From: Tricholoma matsutake
Lineage: Eukaryota > Basidiomycota > Agaricomycetes > Agaricales > Tricholomataceae
Assembly (NCBI GenBank): GCA_026075535.2
Contig: AP026545.1
Location: 1,426,001 to 1,490,000, forward strand
Reading direction: 5' to 3'
Length of the DNA stretch: 64,000 nt
The first letter of the stretch is position 1; every line of letters starts with the position of its first letter. The notes below the pieces were generated by a model. That model did no database searches, had not been told where the DNA came from, and was given only the letters and a program-made list of their open reading frames with translations. The translations under genes were made by a program, and so were the position numbers. Below are positions 54,330 to 64,000 of this stretch, piece by piece.

Positions 54330-55860
54330 AGGGAGTGCAAGGTGAGCATGGACCATTTGGATCCATTTTCTCACCTCACCAATTTTGTTTACATCTTTTC
54401 ATTTATATGTTTATACTTGTTGACATTGTTGATTGACATTGATCAACCACAATGTTGCTGACTCCCACCTCCCTGCCCACCAGCAATGACATCTGCATGG
54501 CTGCAGTGGTGCCACATCACACACAAAATAGGCCTGAACAATTTGTTTGAGCCCCAGGTAAGCTTTGTTTGTAGTTTCTTTATCTTTTCTAATAGTGACT
54601 AACTTTTTGTTGTGTTTTTAGGTTCTATTACTATAATAACAATGTTACAGCTCACACTCCACAAAATGGTTGCCACAACCAAAGGAGGGACAAGCCCAAG
54701 CACCTGCCCCCAGCACCACAAGCCACTGCTCATGGGGTGGATCACAGATGCTACTTGCAAATGACAATGGGCAATAAGGGACAATGACAATGACAACACC
54801 AAGATCAACACCAAGACCAAGACCAGGGCCCACAATGACAGATGATACCAGTGCCAATGATGAGGACAACAACAACAACAAGAACAACAGTGATGGCAGT
54901 GTCAAGGAGGAGAACAACAATAGCAACAACAGTGAAGATGTAAGTCTGGCCCCACAGACTCATGACATTACGACAAGTTAATTTACCTATGCCACCATTA
55001 CACACTTCCACAGTGCCAGCACACCACACACATTGCCAACACAAGCACCCTCGCCGCTGACACAGCCACCTATGGTGCATAAACAATTCACCAACACCAG
55101 ACATACCAATGTCTGTGTTACATTACTACACCACTTCCATGGTGCCAGCACAGCCACTGGTGATAGCATAGCCACCTACAGTGCATAAACAACTCACCAA
55201 CACCAGATATACCAAATTACCAATGTCTGTGATACAGTGAGTTATGGCCACCCTATGCCGCCAACACACTCCCATGGCACTGACACAGCCACACACATTG
55301 CTGACACAATCACCCTCATCACCAGCGAATACCACAACAACAACTGGCGACATGCATCCTGGCAATGGCACCATACATCCTTATTACTCTTCTATCCACA
55401 TCCAGCAGTGCCGACATTATCCTATTGATGTGGTACCTTCCTATTATGTGACTATGCCTGATGCGGCCTTCCCAAATCACACACTACACTTGATGCAGCC
55501 TTTTATTTACATGGTTGATCTTTTTCTTATATATTACTTATTTTTTATTCCTTAACCTTTGTTCCTACTTCCATGCAATGAAGGTATAGTAACTTCCTAT
55601 TCTTTTATTTGTAGTAACTTATCATTCATACTTCCATGCAATGAAGATAATTTGATCCTGTCTTTTAGTAAACCTAAGTCTAGTGTAGGCTGCCAAAACT
55701 TGGCATCCTTCCAGAAGATGAGGAAGAGGAGGAAGAGGATAATGGCAACAACATCAGGAAAACATGGAGATACAGATATAACCAGATGGGAATTGCTGAA
55801 ACCTCCAAGTTTGACAGATGTAATTAATGGGTTACCTATTCATAACAATTGATGCAGGAA
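54330..55860 (+). repeat. Hairpin/intron passenger and non-coding tail
   Basis: TGAGCCCCAG at 54549 leads into an intron-like GTAAGC...TTTTTAG (54558-54621, 64 nt), then GTTCTATTAC. A CACTGCTCATGGGGTGG hairpin half follows near 54724-54740. The segment with GGTGAGCATGGACCATTTG (54341-54360) matches, in reverse complement, 58746-58765 in the hAT-like element. The tail holds CACAACAACAAC and CACCAACACCAGA repeats. A short frame at 55559-55852 has no recognisable match. Confidence 0.5.
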
Positions 55861-56145
55861 TTGCAGTGTCTTGGAATGTAGTGCACCAGCCAGCCAATTC
55901 TTTGATCAATTTATCTGCAGCTGGAATGCTGACATTACTCTGACCTGAGGCTCAAAAGAGTTGCAATGCTTTGGAATGTGGTGGAAGGGCTGCCTAATTT
56001 ATCTGCAGCTGGAATGCTGACATTACTCTGAACTGAGGCTCACAATACTTGGAAAGAGTTGCAATGCTTTGGAATATGGTGGAAGGGCCAGCCAATTCTT
56101 TCATTAATTTATTTGCAGCTGGAATGCTCTGAACTGAGGCTTAGC
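55861..56145 (+). repeat. Tandem repeat, about 3 x 100 bp
   Basis: TTGCAATGCTTTGGAATG starts units at 55861 (variant), 55961 and 56059. Each unit also contains TTTATCTGCAGCTGGAATGC. The middle unit lacks an internal block. Confidence 0.9.
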
Positions 56146-56218
56146 AATTGACAAGATGATTTACAAAGAACTCAAGAAGTAAAGTCAAACAAAATTTGTT
56201 TCAAGTACAATAAGTAAA

Positions 56219-59200
56219 TCAGTCAACTTGTCCCCTCCAGTATTGTCCTCTGCTGTCATAGGTATTCCTCACCCTTTGAAAGTTGCCTGCCATAATGACA
56301 TCAGAGTGGGGGGCAGTAAGATGTGATCCAGTGGATAGTCTTGCTGATGCACCTCCTCGCAGGCATAATGTTTGTTCTTCTAAAAGGGAGGGAGTCCCTG
56401 CCAACACTTGCAGAGGTTTGGTAGAGGGAAGCATAGTACAATGTTCATCCTCTCCAGTGAAAGACCTAGCCCATTTAATTAGATTTTGTAGTGTAGAGAA
56501 GTAATGCAGGACTTACCAAAGACTATTACATCTTGATACCATACAGATATGATAACAAGCATAGATCAATCCATACTCCTTCAGATTTTCATTTGCATGT
56601 AGATGGTACTGAGAGCACAAGCCCCAGATCTTGTCCTTATCTTTGTGCAGTGGGCTGGTATAATTATCACACAAGTACAGAGAGGTACCAGTGATTCCTA
56701 GACATTCAGCTTCACTATGAAGCAGGAAAGACTCCTATTACAGTTGGCAGTCCTCAGATAATCATAGTAATAATGCTATTTGTCCAAGTTCAGCTTATGT
56801 GTGCATGGTGCTGTCTTTACTGGAAAACTTGTGAATGCTGCTTGGGCACTCATTCCATAGTCCACTTTACCTGAGTCCCCTGCTTCAACAGCTTCCCCAG
56901 TTGTTGCATACCCTGTCTCTGATGTCTGGGATGGTTGCCTGGTTGAAGTACACCAGGCTTCCTCGACCGCTTTCATCATCTGCTGTGATAGGCCTGGAGT
57001 TTGCAGGAGTTGGTTGCTGCAGACCATCTGTCACCAGGAACTGAATAGCTGGGGTGCAGTAAGGTAGGTAAAAAAACCCTTTGGGAGACCTACCATGAAT
57101 GTCAATGTTGAAGTGGTATAGGAGAGAGGATGGGTATAGAAGGAGCACCCAGGGTGGGAGCTCAATCACAACCCCTGACTCCAGGATGACAAGCCAGGAC
57201 CCCATTGTGTGGTTGAAGTTCGCTGAAAACCTCATGAGCAAACTGTCTTTGAAAGAAAGGCGCACTGACTGCCAGGAAGCTCATAGACCAGCAGGGTGCA
57301 GACACCCACTATGTTTTTTCAGTCAGCATAGGGCCACAGTGTACTCGCACCTGATTTGGGAAGGAGGCATTTATGAACAGGTTCCAATACACACTGAAGA
57401 GAGGCATGATGCCCCTCTTCTTGTACCAACTGGAGGATTTATTGAAGTGCTCGGCAACCCCAGGAAAAACCTGCCGCATGACCTCACCCACCTGCTGTGT
57501 GTAGTGCTTGAAAGTCCAGTCCAGTCCTGGTTTTTGCCCTCCTTGAAGGAAGGAGAACCAGGACCAGAACCGGTTCTTATATTTTGTACATACTAAAAAG
57601 ACTGGACCGGACCCTACAGGACTGGTCCATGTCAGTTGCAGTCGGTTCGCAAACCAGTCAAAACCAGTTTACAACTGGACCCAGTCCTAGACCAGTCCAG
57701 TCAACTTTGACTGACACTTACTTACTACTTGTACTTAGTATACACTACAATAAAAAACAAGTAACTAAAAAGAAAAGAAAAGAAAAGAAGAAAAAGAATC
57801 CCACCCTGTGAGCAGACTCGCAAGGCTGAGGAAGGGCTCATTAGTATAAAAGAAAATAAAATGGCCCCCTCCATCTCATGTTTCAAGTGAGGGGGTGTGG
57901 TGTCTGGATAAAGAAGCCTGCAAGCAGTGGCTTGGGAGGCTGGATCTGCGATGGCTTGTTAGTGCTAAATAAATGAAAGATAAGGGCCCCCTCCATCTCA
58001 CGCTTCGAGCGAGGGAGGGGGCAGTCATTGTCATCTCTGTTCCTGCTGTTGTTGTTGTTGTAATTGGGTGGTGGCGAGTAGTAGTAGTAGTTGTTGTTGT
58101 TGTCGCCATTGTTGCTGTTGCCATCGCCATCTCCAGTTGTCGTGATGACATGGCTGTTAGCACCCATGATCCCCCCTGCAGGCAGTGGTTGGGTCATCAT
58201 TCGTCGTTACCTATGGGGTGGGTGGGTTTGTTAGTGGTGACGTGGTGGCACCAGGGTGTCACACACATACCTTTTGCCATTGGTTTCCTGTCTTCGCTGT
58301 CTGGTGTTGTTCTTCCATTTGTTGTTGTCATCCTCCAGCCTTGCCGCTCACCATTGTCATTTTCCAGCCAGCACCAGCAACCCACCACACAAGCAGTGGC
58401 TCATGAAGCTGGGCATGGGTGCTCAGGCATGCTGTTCGTTTAGGCATGGTGGTTGTTTTGGGGGGCATAACGTCGTTGTTACAGAAGTAGAACCTAGAGT
58501 TAGAAAGAAACATTGGTTAGTGATTAAAAAATTAAAGGAACTTACCTAGAAATAAAACAATTCATTTGGGCTCATTGACGGTAATGTTGTAGTGATGAGT
58601 TTTGTTCCTTGGTGATGCTGAGTTGGTAGGCTAGCATGGTGGTTGTGTATGAAGCAGTGGTGGGAGGAAAAATGGCATTGTAAGTTGTTGTGTAATGACA
58701 GAAAAGTGGCACCACTTGTTGCATGTGAATGAACAACACATGCAAATGGTCCATGCTCACCTTGAGATATTTAAATGGCCACATTCCAGCTGTTTCAACT
58801 TGCACCCTACATATAGTTTAGATTCTATAGTAATTATAAATATTTATTGTATCTAAATTGGGAACTGCAAGTTCGGTTCAAGACTGGTTATGACTGGTCT
58901 CAAGCAGTTTTACTGCATCTTGAGGATCAGTGAACTGTAGACCAAACCGGTACCATAACTAGTAGGACTGGGACCAAAGGTCCAGTTCTATTGGTTACAG
59001 TCTGGTTCAGTCTCAGTCTTTTTCCGGTCCTTGTGACTGGACCTTTAAGCACTAGCTGTGTGGGCATTAGAAAGAGAGGGGGCCAAGCACTCCAATGACT
59101 CACTTTATCTGAATTATGATGGGTGCCTTCATGAAGACTTCAACTTTTGCAAGGTTGTTTTTGTGGAACACAGTGAGATCTGTGCTCTAAAAACCCGGGG

Positions 59201-60663
59201 GGGTCAGAAGACCCCCTTGGGCTTCAGGATGGATGGGCTTACCTGTTGGTACTGTTGCTGGTGCCCAATAATACAGGGGAAGTGGGGCCCATGGGGCCTG
59301 AGCTTGCACTTCTTCTCAAGTGATTGGTCCATGAGGGCATTGCCAAGTAGGGCCTGTATTGCTTTGGAGAGCTCACCAGCCTGAGAGCAGAGCCACTGGG
59401 CTCGAAAGGAGTGGTAGGTGAACACACAGCCATTGGCATCCACAAGGAAGGTCCGCCACTCTTTTGGAACACTTTCCCTGTGATCAGTGGGGGTTTCCAC
59501 ATGCAAGGGCTCTACTTACCTGGGGGGCACCGGGTAGGGGATGGGGAGGAACACCCGCAGTAGCTGCAGGATCTCTCCACTTTCATACAACCCCCTGAGC
59601 TCTTCCTGTATTTTTTTTGGTGGGGCCCGACCTTGCCAACCTGATGAAGATGCGGAGCAATGCTGATGCATTGAGAACTCATCTGAGCACACCACCTCTC
59701 CCTCTCGGAAGGTCTGCTCACAAAGCTGGTGCATTCTGCCCTCACTCATGCCTTCTGCTCCTGCTTCTCTCTCCCTGCCCTCGGCCTCTTCAACCCAAGG
59801 CCCCTCTTCCTGACCTTTTTGCTCATGGGGGCAGCTGCTTCCAGGGGCTGAGTCACCTTGATTGAAGCTGGTGCAGTCTTTCGTTGCTTCTTTGGCACTG
59901 GAGCAGGCATTTCAGCAAGCAGCTTGGGGGACTGCTGGGCTGTGGATGGAGGGGCACATGGTGATCCATAGCTGTCTTGCTCTTATCAAAGGGGTGAAAG
60001 GAGATGAAGGAAGCCTGAGTTGCTCACATCCACAATCCACTGGCCCCCCCATCTCATGCACATGCTTCTGGCTCTCCACCTGGAAAGCCAGGGGATCGGG
60101 TTCACTGAGGTCTGAATCATAAACACAGGGGAGGGCTTCTTCCACTGGCTGCCAGTTTTGAGGCTGGAGCATAGTGGACTCTGGGGCAAAACAGCTGCCT
60201 TTTGAAGCTCCTTCCTGAAGCAGGGTCCCAAGTTGGAGGCCAGAGGATTGAAGTGCAAGGAAATCATCTTTAATCTCAGAGTCACAAGCCTTGATGATGG
60301 CTGCACAAGAAAGCGGTTCATTGCAGAGGAGGGGAGGGGGGCTGTAGGAGATTCAGTGAGGGAAACAGACTCAACCACTGTAGACCTGCACACACCTCAT
60401 CTGATTTAACAGCAGTGTTCTCTCTGGAGTAGGGTCAAGTGCTTGAGGTGATGCAGTGCTTGTGAAAGGGGTGGGGATGTCAGAGTCAAGGAGGAGGATG
60501 CTGGCCCTGTGGCAGCATCCTGGCAGAGATGAGAAGATGGTGGTGGTAGTGAGATTCCATCCAAGAGAGGTGGTGATGATGGTGAGGCCCCTGCATCATC
60601 AAGCTCAGCAATGAGGAGCATGCGTGGTGATTTGGCAGGGGATGGTGTTTGTAGGATAAACAA
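56219..60663 (-). pseudogene. Multi-exon hypothetical gene split by a hAT-like element
   Basis: On the - strand it begins MFILQTPSPAKSPRMLLIAE (60663) and continues through QNWQPVEEALPCVYDSD (60155) to MSEGRMHQLCEQTFREGE (59749). After an intron near 59510 it reads EWRTFLVDANGCVFTYHSFR and GNALMDQSLEKKCKLRPHGP (59455-59290). The hAT-like element lies at 57502-59054. Beyond it come VMRQVFPGVAEHFNKSS, LFSVYWNLFINASFP, VHCGP, WLVILESGVVIELPPWVLL (about 57210) and NSRPITADDESGRGS, with a possible last exon near 56434-56219. I recall this family as a repeated agaricomycete hypothetical; function unknown. Frame changes in addition to the insertion make it a pseudogene. Confidence 0.6.
57502..59054. 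mobile_element. hAT-like non-autonomous element, 1,553 bp, perfect 8-bp target duplication
   Basis: Ends TAGTGCTTGAAAGTCCAGTC and GTGACTGGACCTTTAAGCACTA. GCTGTGTG is present on both sides (57494-57501 and 59055-59062). Subterminal parts are ACCAGTC-rich. The centre holds two CCCCCTC/GAGGGGG hairpins (57864-57896 and 57989-58019), GAGCAG-type hairpins (57803-57825, 58172-58192, 58386-58410) and an intron-like segment on the - strand (58545-58494). No transposase. It interrupts the hypothetical gene at 56219-60663. Confidence 0.9.
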
Positions 60664-60839
60664 AAGAAATCGTGTGGTACATTCAACACGTGATCATGAT
60701 GCAAAACAGTCACAGTTCTTCAACCTCTGCTGTGTTGCTCATAAAAATGGAGTAGCACACACAGAGGTCCCCAAGGGACCTCAAAATTAATTCACGAGGA
60801 GCAGAGAGGCTAGAATACAAGGTAGCTAAAGTAAAGAAT

Positions 60840-61645
60840 GTGTCTTGCTACTCATTTTCCAATAGAGTTCTGATAATGCTGGGTGACCCCCAGATCAGAG
60901 CATTTAGAAGCCAGTTGAGGTGACCTGCAAGGTGTTGCCATCCACAGAGAGTGGGAGATCAATTTGGAGTAGCAAGAAAGCAATTGATTTTAGCAATGAC
61001 ATCAGTTATGGACTGAGGGGACAAAGAAATGCTGCCTCAATTGGCATCCACCCAGAAGCTGATGATCTTGAGAAGCTCTCTGTGCTCTTGCTTCCTGTTC
61101 TCAAAAGGGCATGAAATTCTCTCCCACAGAATAAGCAGCTGCACTTGGCGTCGTGAATGGAGAGTGCCTCTGTACAAAATCAGGTTGTCGGCTAAATCCC
61201 AACCAAAGAAGTCATCCATGTAAACATGGAGACCAAGAACGTCAAGCTTTTGAACTGCTATCCAGCATAGGAGGCCAGAAGCTGCACACCAAGAATGATG
61301 TGAAGCTCAATTACCAAAAACAAGATGCTGCACAGCATAGAGGTGACCATCAACATTAACTACTTGGCAAAGTTGAAAGATGGGGTGTGCAGGAAGGTTT
61401 AGAAAAGCAGAGGCGACATCCGATTTGAAAGTGATGATGCACTTGCCAGGGTTGGCTGCATGAGCACTATGAAGAGTTTGACCAAAAGAGCATATGTCAT
61501 CATGTTTGATCTTGCTGTCAGCAAGGGGAATGTTGTCATTGATTCCTGAGCCAGCATGGTCTGTCACAACCTGAGGCTTGCCATGTTGCCAGATAACAAA
61601 CACAGGAGAAACTTTCATGCCGGGAAGGAGATCAGTATCAGGCAA
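60840..61645 (-). pseudogene. DIRS-like reverse transcriptase/RNase H fragment
   Basis: On the - strand: LLPGMKVSPVFVIWQHGKPQ (61630), then CIITFKSDVASAFLNLPAHP (about 61440) and a stop after LVFGN. Next comes VYMDDFFGWDLADNLILYRG (about 61220), with the RT catalytic YMDD intact, then KIISFWVDAN and TGA, and HLAGHLNWLLNALIWGSPS near 60900. The YMDDFFGW block and the HLNW segment are what I associate with tyrosine-recombinase (DIRS-type) retroelements of agaricomycetes; no recombinase is present here. In-frame TGA codons sit where Arg is expected. It is bordered on the left by the hypothetical gene at 60663. Confidence 0.7.
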
Positions 61646-61767
61646 GGATTCAGGCCATGATCAACAGACATCACATGATCCAATAAATATAGACAAACAA
61701 CAAACATTGTATCACTGATTAAACATGTAAGACAATGTTATCTCAATTACCTCTGTGATACATCCAC
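61646..61767. other. Spacer, nothing recognised
   Basis: AT-rich sequence between the RT fragment and the MITE. Confidence 0.4.
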
Positions 61768-61774
61768 AATGAAC

Positions 61775-61970
61775 CTCAGTAAAAAAGGATTTTCCCATAG
61801 TCACATGACTGTCAGGCTATAGTCATGTAAATGTCAAAAAAACAACAAATAGTCAAGTAATAGTCAAAACAAATAGTCAGGTAATAGTCAAGAGTTTGTC
61901 ATTTTTTTGACATTTACATGACTATAGTCTGACAATCACGTGACTTCCCGGAAAATCCTTTTTTACTGAG
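61775..61970. mobile_element. 196-bp MITE with about 68-bp terminal repeats and 7-bp duplication
   Basis: CTCAGTAAAAAAGGATTTTC at the left is mirrored at the right by GAAAATCCTTTTTTACTGAG, and the pairing continues inward for about 68 bp with few mismatches. AATGAAC flanks both sides (61768-61774 and 61971-61977). The centre has AATAGTCAAGTAATAGTCAA-type words. Superfamily unknown. Confidence 0.9.
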
Positions 61971-62014
61971 AATGAACAATCAGCTGCAAACCCATGCAGA
62001 TGGCATGGCATGTC

Positions 62015-62340
62015 CATATTAGCAGTGACAATGGGCAGCAATATCTAGTGCCCATTTCATGATTCCCACTACCCATCAGGCAATGGAGGCCTATCACAAG
62101 AAGCTCAAATTCAATGTGTGCAATGCAGATGGGGGGGTAGGTGTTTAGCCATTTCAAAGCACATGTGATGTTGATGCCCCTGGCCAACCCTTCTTGGGGC
62201 TGAAGCTGTGGCTTGTGGCCAATGATTTCCTGACTCATCATCCATTTATGGTCTGGAAACATGACTGATGAACCATACTTTCTTGTTGTCTGAAACCAGC
62301 TCATGCTACCTGCTGATCCAGTTATGAGTCCAAGGTACGA
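62015..62340 (+). pseudogene. Degraded copy of gene C (first two exons)
   Basis: GACAATGGGCAGCAATATCT at 62026 and the following bases match 46160 onwards. Read with a one-base loss it gives QQYLVP, then FMIPTTHQAMEAYHKKLKFN. The GGTAGGTG donor at 62136 and the TGGTCTGGAAACATGACTGA exon at about 62250 are kept. The copy stops after CTGATCCAG. Confidence 0.7.
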
Positions 62341-62600
62341 GGACTCGTCCTTTTAACCCCACCAACCTGCCAGCAAAAGTGATATGTTAAGAGTGATGGC
62401 TGCTCAGCAGTCTTTGGAGTTTTAACTCCATCTTTAGACAGGCTTAAATTTTGAAGTCAGTCTGACTCAGCCCTATAAGGAATTTCACACTCAGCAGGTA
62501 TTACCGACACATGGATTTTGAACAAAAAAGGAAATTGTCACATTGAGTCACACTTCCTCAACTCAAACCAAAAAGGCTCAGCAACAAGACAGCTGCAAAT
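62341..62600. other. Stretch without recognised features
   Basis: No gene or repeat that I can name, apart from a small ACGAGGACTCGTCC palindrome at 62338-62351. Confidence 0.35.
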
Positions 62601-62621
62601 GAGTTAGTTGTTGTGCCCTCA

Positions 62622-63180
62622 GTAATGTTCTCTTCTATTCTCTTCTTTTCTTTTTAACTAACTGATGTTTTAATTTGATTTTAGATTCTCTTACCATGAA
62701 CTGGAGCCAAGATGGCTAGACCCAGACCCGGACCCACGCCACTGCTGTGAGCACCTGCTCACAGGGTGGATAATGGATCAGGATGGCAAGACAATCGACA
62801 ACAGGCACGCCGCACAACAGGAACAGTGATGAGGATGGACAGCAAGGCAAAGATGATGACAATGGCCACCAGCACCCATCTGCCAGACCCCCACCGCTGC
62901 CAGCAGCTGCTCACGTGGTGGAGCAGAGTGAGTGGCACATCAAAGACTGACAGAGGGCACAACAATGACAGGCAGGGAAGCAATGACAATGAGGACAACA
63001 TTGACAATGAGAGGAAGGATAATGATGGCAGGGACCAGGGGATGAGGAAGAGGATGGCTGGGATGGCTGGCACAAGGATGGGGACAACAGGGACAACAGG
63101 ACTGACAGTGATGACAGGACTGACAGGGATGACAGGGACAACAACAACAGACAACCACAAATAATGATGACCCTCCCTGT
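62622..63180 (+). repeat. Hairpin/intron passenger
   Basis: GCCCTCA and GTAATG at 62622 begin an intron-like segment ending TTTTAG at 62684. TGTGAGCACCTGCTCACA (62747-62764) is a perfect 8-bp stem, and a CAGCAGCTGCTCACG module follows at about 62895. The rest is GACAGGGACAACAGGACTG-like repeat up to 63150. Confidence 0.55.
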
Positions 63181-63724
63181 CAGCACTGGTTTTCTTCTAG
63201 TAACTACATAGTTTGTATATAACATCCTCTTGTACTCTATCCCAGTCATACTATGTCATATTTTTATCTCATTGAATTTGCTGTGGTCCTGGATGGATAG
63301 GTATATCAAATTTATTAGACTGACTCAGATACTAATGGGCACTTTGACTTGTAAATTGTGCAGGTTCACGATCATAACACCAGCTACAAAGTGCCCTGGA
63401 ACTTCTGTTCTGGCTGGCAATTACTGTTCTGCATGGGCTGTATTGGTTGGTGTTTGTTTTTGGCCTTCTTCTTGCCATCCATCACTGCTGTCATCCAAGG
63501 TAGTTTATCATCTCATGGTGCATAATCCTGTTCAACTGGGCTGTCCCTGTAGAGTCCAATTGTTCAGGGCACTTTAAAATAGCTTAAATTTTATGTTAAG
63601 GAATAGGGTAAAATCAACATCTGTAGTCAAGACAATACTACAGGAGCATAATAGGGTTGATTAGCAAGAACACTGATTAAGGCCAATTTACCAAGTGGCC
63701 TGGAAATGGGTTGACATCATCAGT
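63181..63724. other. Stretch without recognised features
   Basis: Short frames only, no family recognised and no repeat shared with the rest of the window that I noticed. Confidence 0.35.
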
Positions 63725-64000
63725 ACTTTACAGTCCCCCACCTGTCCTAGTGGACTCTGACTGGACTGACCAGAGTCCAAGTGGAGTCCAATTGAACTAC
63801 ACTAAGTCATGTAGAGTTCAATCCCCCACTGGAGTCCAACTGGAGTCCAAGGGGAATGCATTTCAACCAAATGATAAGTCAATTAGATATGAGCTCAAAG
63901 GACTTCAGACTTGGTGAATTTCATAAAGTACCCACAAAATAAATTTGTGTACTGCAGGAATTGAACTCAAGACCTCACCATAAGGAATCACATGACAAAC
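63725..64000. mobile_element. Left end of another inverted-repeat element with tRNA-like head
   Basis: CTTTACAGTCCCCCACC at 63725 resembles the CTTTACACTGCCCC end at 12690 (reverse) and the CTTTGCACTCCCCC ends of the 2.1-kb elements. GGAGTCCAACTGGAGTCCAA words follow. The B-box part of a tRNA-like head on the - strand (63968-63956, GAGTTCAATTCCTG) is present. The element runs out of the window. Confidence 0.65.

Noticed and set aside
62766..63164. 132-residue + strand frame with Thr/Gly/Asp repeats
   Set aside because: A low-complexity GACAGGGACAACAGG tract downstream of a passenger hairpin, with no sign of coding constraint.

Overview
The window looks like a block of repetitive, transposon-packed fungal chromatin, most likely from a mushroom-forming basidiomycete (Agaricomycete). 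I base that on the protein families recognised (Ty3/gypsy with and without chromodomain, Helitron RepHel, a DIRS-like reverse transcriptase, several multi-copy hypothetical families that I recall from agaricomycete genomes), on 50-60 nt GT-AG introns, and on CpG decay that turns CGA into TGA. The species is not determinable from what I see. I find no housekeeping gene, no rRNA and no convincing functional tRNA gene.

Layout. 1-5.9 kb: the 3' part of a Ty3/gypsy element on the + strand. It has an RT/RNase H/integrase frame closed almost only by TGA codons, a convergent antisense gene with a cysteine cluster and acidic stretch, a polypurine tract (PPT) and a 3' LTR with three 83-bp repeats. 6.2-7.5 kb: a decayed hypothetical gene (- strand). 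7.7-13.4 kb: a second gypsy element (- strand) split by about 4.6 kb of nested insertions. These include a 2.16-kb inverted-repeat element with a perfect 9-bp target duplication and an 838-bp hAT-like element. 13.6-16.9 kb: small inverted-repeat elements and more non-coding hairpin-rich sequence.

17.7-33.0 kb: four Helitron-family units head to tail on the - strand (from the right: autonomous, non-autonomous, autonomous, non-autonomous). The joints are about 11 bp and look alike. About 250-bp inverted repeats lie outside the array at 16.95 and 35.1 kb. 35.2-37.6 kb: a gypsy deletion derivative (gag joined almost directly to the pol-terminal chromodomain) with a convergent Cys-cluster gene. 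39.0-46.8 kb: three hypothetical genes (+, -, +) rich in GCCAAT/GCCGAT-type repeats. The first is split by a second copy of the 2.1-kb inverted-repeat element. 47.8-53.6 kb: a complete chromovirus between two 225-bp LTRs, eroded. 53.8-56.1 kb: a hAT-like end with a nested MITE, a hairpin passenger and a tandem repeat. 56.2-60.7 kb: a multi-exon hypothetical gene on the - strand split by a 1,553-bp hAT-like element with a perfect 8-bp duplication. 60.8-61.6 kb: a DIRS-like RT fragment. 61.8-64.0 kb: a MITE, a gene fragment, another passenger and the left end of one more inverted-repeat element.

The most unusual theme is a non-coding cassette: a GGGCCCAAA hairpin, then a 50-80 nt GT-AG intron-like segment, then GAGCAG/CTGCTC hairpins. 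It recurs at least nine times, always in that order relative to its own strand, inside elements whose terminal inverted repeats are unrelated. Elements of the CTTTRCACTCCCC-terminus family also carry outward-pointing tRNA-like heads near their ends. All family names come from motif recognition by eye; no database search was possible.
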